In this document: piece by piece, positions 56,384 through 56,897 of the stretch
How positions within the stretch are numbered: the stretch's first letter is position 1
How the letters are laid out: every line of letters begins with the position of its first letter
NCBI GenBank assembly: GCA_015680685.1
Contig: MNCI01036718.1
Location: forward strand, 342,459 to 399,355
Direction: 5' to 3'
Length of the DNA stretch: 56,897 nt
Origin: Gnetum montanum
Lineage: Eukaryota; Streptophyta; Gnetopsida; Gnetales; Gnetaceae
Translations under genes and position numbers: made by a program
The notes under the pieces: model-generated
The model's input: the letters and a program-made list of their open reading frames with translations, nothing else
Told to the model about the DNA's origin: nothing
Database searches by the model: none

Positions 56384-56495
56384 ACGCGATATGCACTGAG
56401 CCGCGATATCGCGTATGCGCTATCGCGGCTGCTGCGATATCGCATCCCCCGTGATATCGCGTCGTCCCCTGCAATATCGCGTACATGATATCACG
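56384..56495 (+). promoter_or_regulatory. Cluster of CGCGATATCGCG palindromes
   Basis: Seven full or partial copies lie within 112 bases: 56384 (CGCGATATGC), 56402-56413 (perfect CGCGATATCGCG), 56419 (CTATCGCGG), 56433-56444 (perfect TGCGATATCGCA), 56451 (GTGATATCGCG), 56471 (GCAATATCGCG) and 56484-56495 (CATGATATCACG). They end 16 bases before the TATA box. Window positions 1-9 are the last unit of the left copy. A binding array for a dimeric DNA-binding protein is a reasonable guess. Confidence 0.6.
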
Positions 56496-56510
56496 GTCCG
56501 CCACCATATC

Positions 56511-56518
56511 TATAAATA
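56511..56518 (+). promoter_or_regulatory. TATA box of the right family E LTR
   Basis: TATAAATA in CCATATCTATAAATAAGAGG, identical to the box at 25-32 and placed right after the palindrome cluster. Confidence 0.6.
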
Positions 56519-56897
56519 AGAGGTGGCACTCCCTTCATTTCCCAATCCCAGTTTTAGAGTAGTGAAGCTCTGGCAGTTTGATCCCTCCAAAGTTAGATTT
56601 TTTCCCGTGTCTCCCGCAGTGTGGTGAATGTAATTGTACGGTGTCTTTATTTGAGTGTATCATACTTGGACATGCACATGACCAACAATAAAGATTGAGA
56701 TTACTTCATCATTGCAGCATTCACTTAGTTTATTTATTTGTTATTTATTTAATGTTATTTATTGTTTTCATAGCGCGGTGTGAGTATGACTTGACTACGA
56801 GCATCCACGAGTGTGTACGGCTAGTTAAGGAATCGGTTACTCATCACGATTAGTCTCTCACCCTTAAACTCCTAGAAGCGGAACGAGTACGACTTGA

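Larger units (their letters stand above)
56377..56897 (+). repeat. LTR of family E, 5' part
   Basis: It starts TGATGAGACGCG directly after the truncated integrase finger. It carries a cluster of CGCGATATCGCG palindromes (56384-56495), the TATA box, and then the same downstream sequence as 1-300, including the GTGTACGGCTAGTTAAGGAA unit at 56812. It runs off the window. Together the two copies imply an LTR of about 1.1 kb. Confidence 0.75.

Overview
The window looks like nuclear DNA of a seed plant with a large, repeat-filled genome. It is AT-rich and consists almost entirely of LTR retrotransposons nested in one another, mostly old and full of stop codons. I found no intact host gene, rRNA, tRNA or CRISPR array. 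A conifer or other gymnosperm would fit this landscape of old, mostly unremoved elements, but the sequence does not prove it. Family letters (A to G) are mine.

Layout. 1-980: the 3' part of an LTR (family E) with a TATA box and a repeated 'TGTACGGCTAGTTAAGGAATCGG' unit; the same LTR family begins again at about 56377 and runs off the right end. 981-11507: a gag-only Copia element (copy A1). Its 3' LTR is split by element B (5800-11301, minus strand), an LTR element that shows no gag-pol but carries an intronless, broken copy of a host CCR4/nocturnin-type nuclease gene. 11508-13156: minus-strand RNase H and integrase relics of a Tat-lineage Ty3/gypsy element. 13157-25915: element C, whose left LTR is split by a second gag-only Copia element (A2, 13405-19152), complete with both LTRs and a perfect 5-bp target duplication ATGTT. 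25916-38800: degenerate plus-strand coding relics, then minus-strand gypsy gag and protease (element G), then further antisense coding relics and a minisatellite. 39018-39589: a solo LTR of family B. 39890-52757: element D, a gypsy element with a long LTR pair and gag-protease on the minus strand; it holds a GC-rich block and a solo Copia LTR (F, 44629-45105) with target duplication CAATT. 53870-56376: plus-strand Tat-lineage RT, RNase H, second RNase H and integrase, cut by the family E LTR.

How the parts relate. Nothing here works as a host pathway. The biology is retrotransposon biology: two copies of a gag-only family that would need another element's polymerase, a non-autonomous element that has picked up a host mRNA-decay gene, and several LTR designs in which palindromic or tandem motifs sit in the promoter region.

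The most interesting objects are the captured CCR4-type gene in B, the gag-only Copia family with AGACGTCT palindromes in its LTRs, and the cluster of CGCGATATCGCG palindromes upstream of the family E TATA box. All identifications come from reading translations and motifs by eye; no database search was run.
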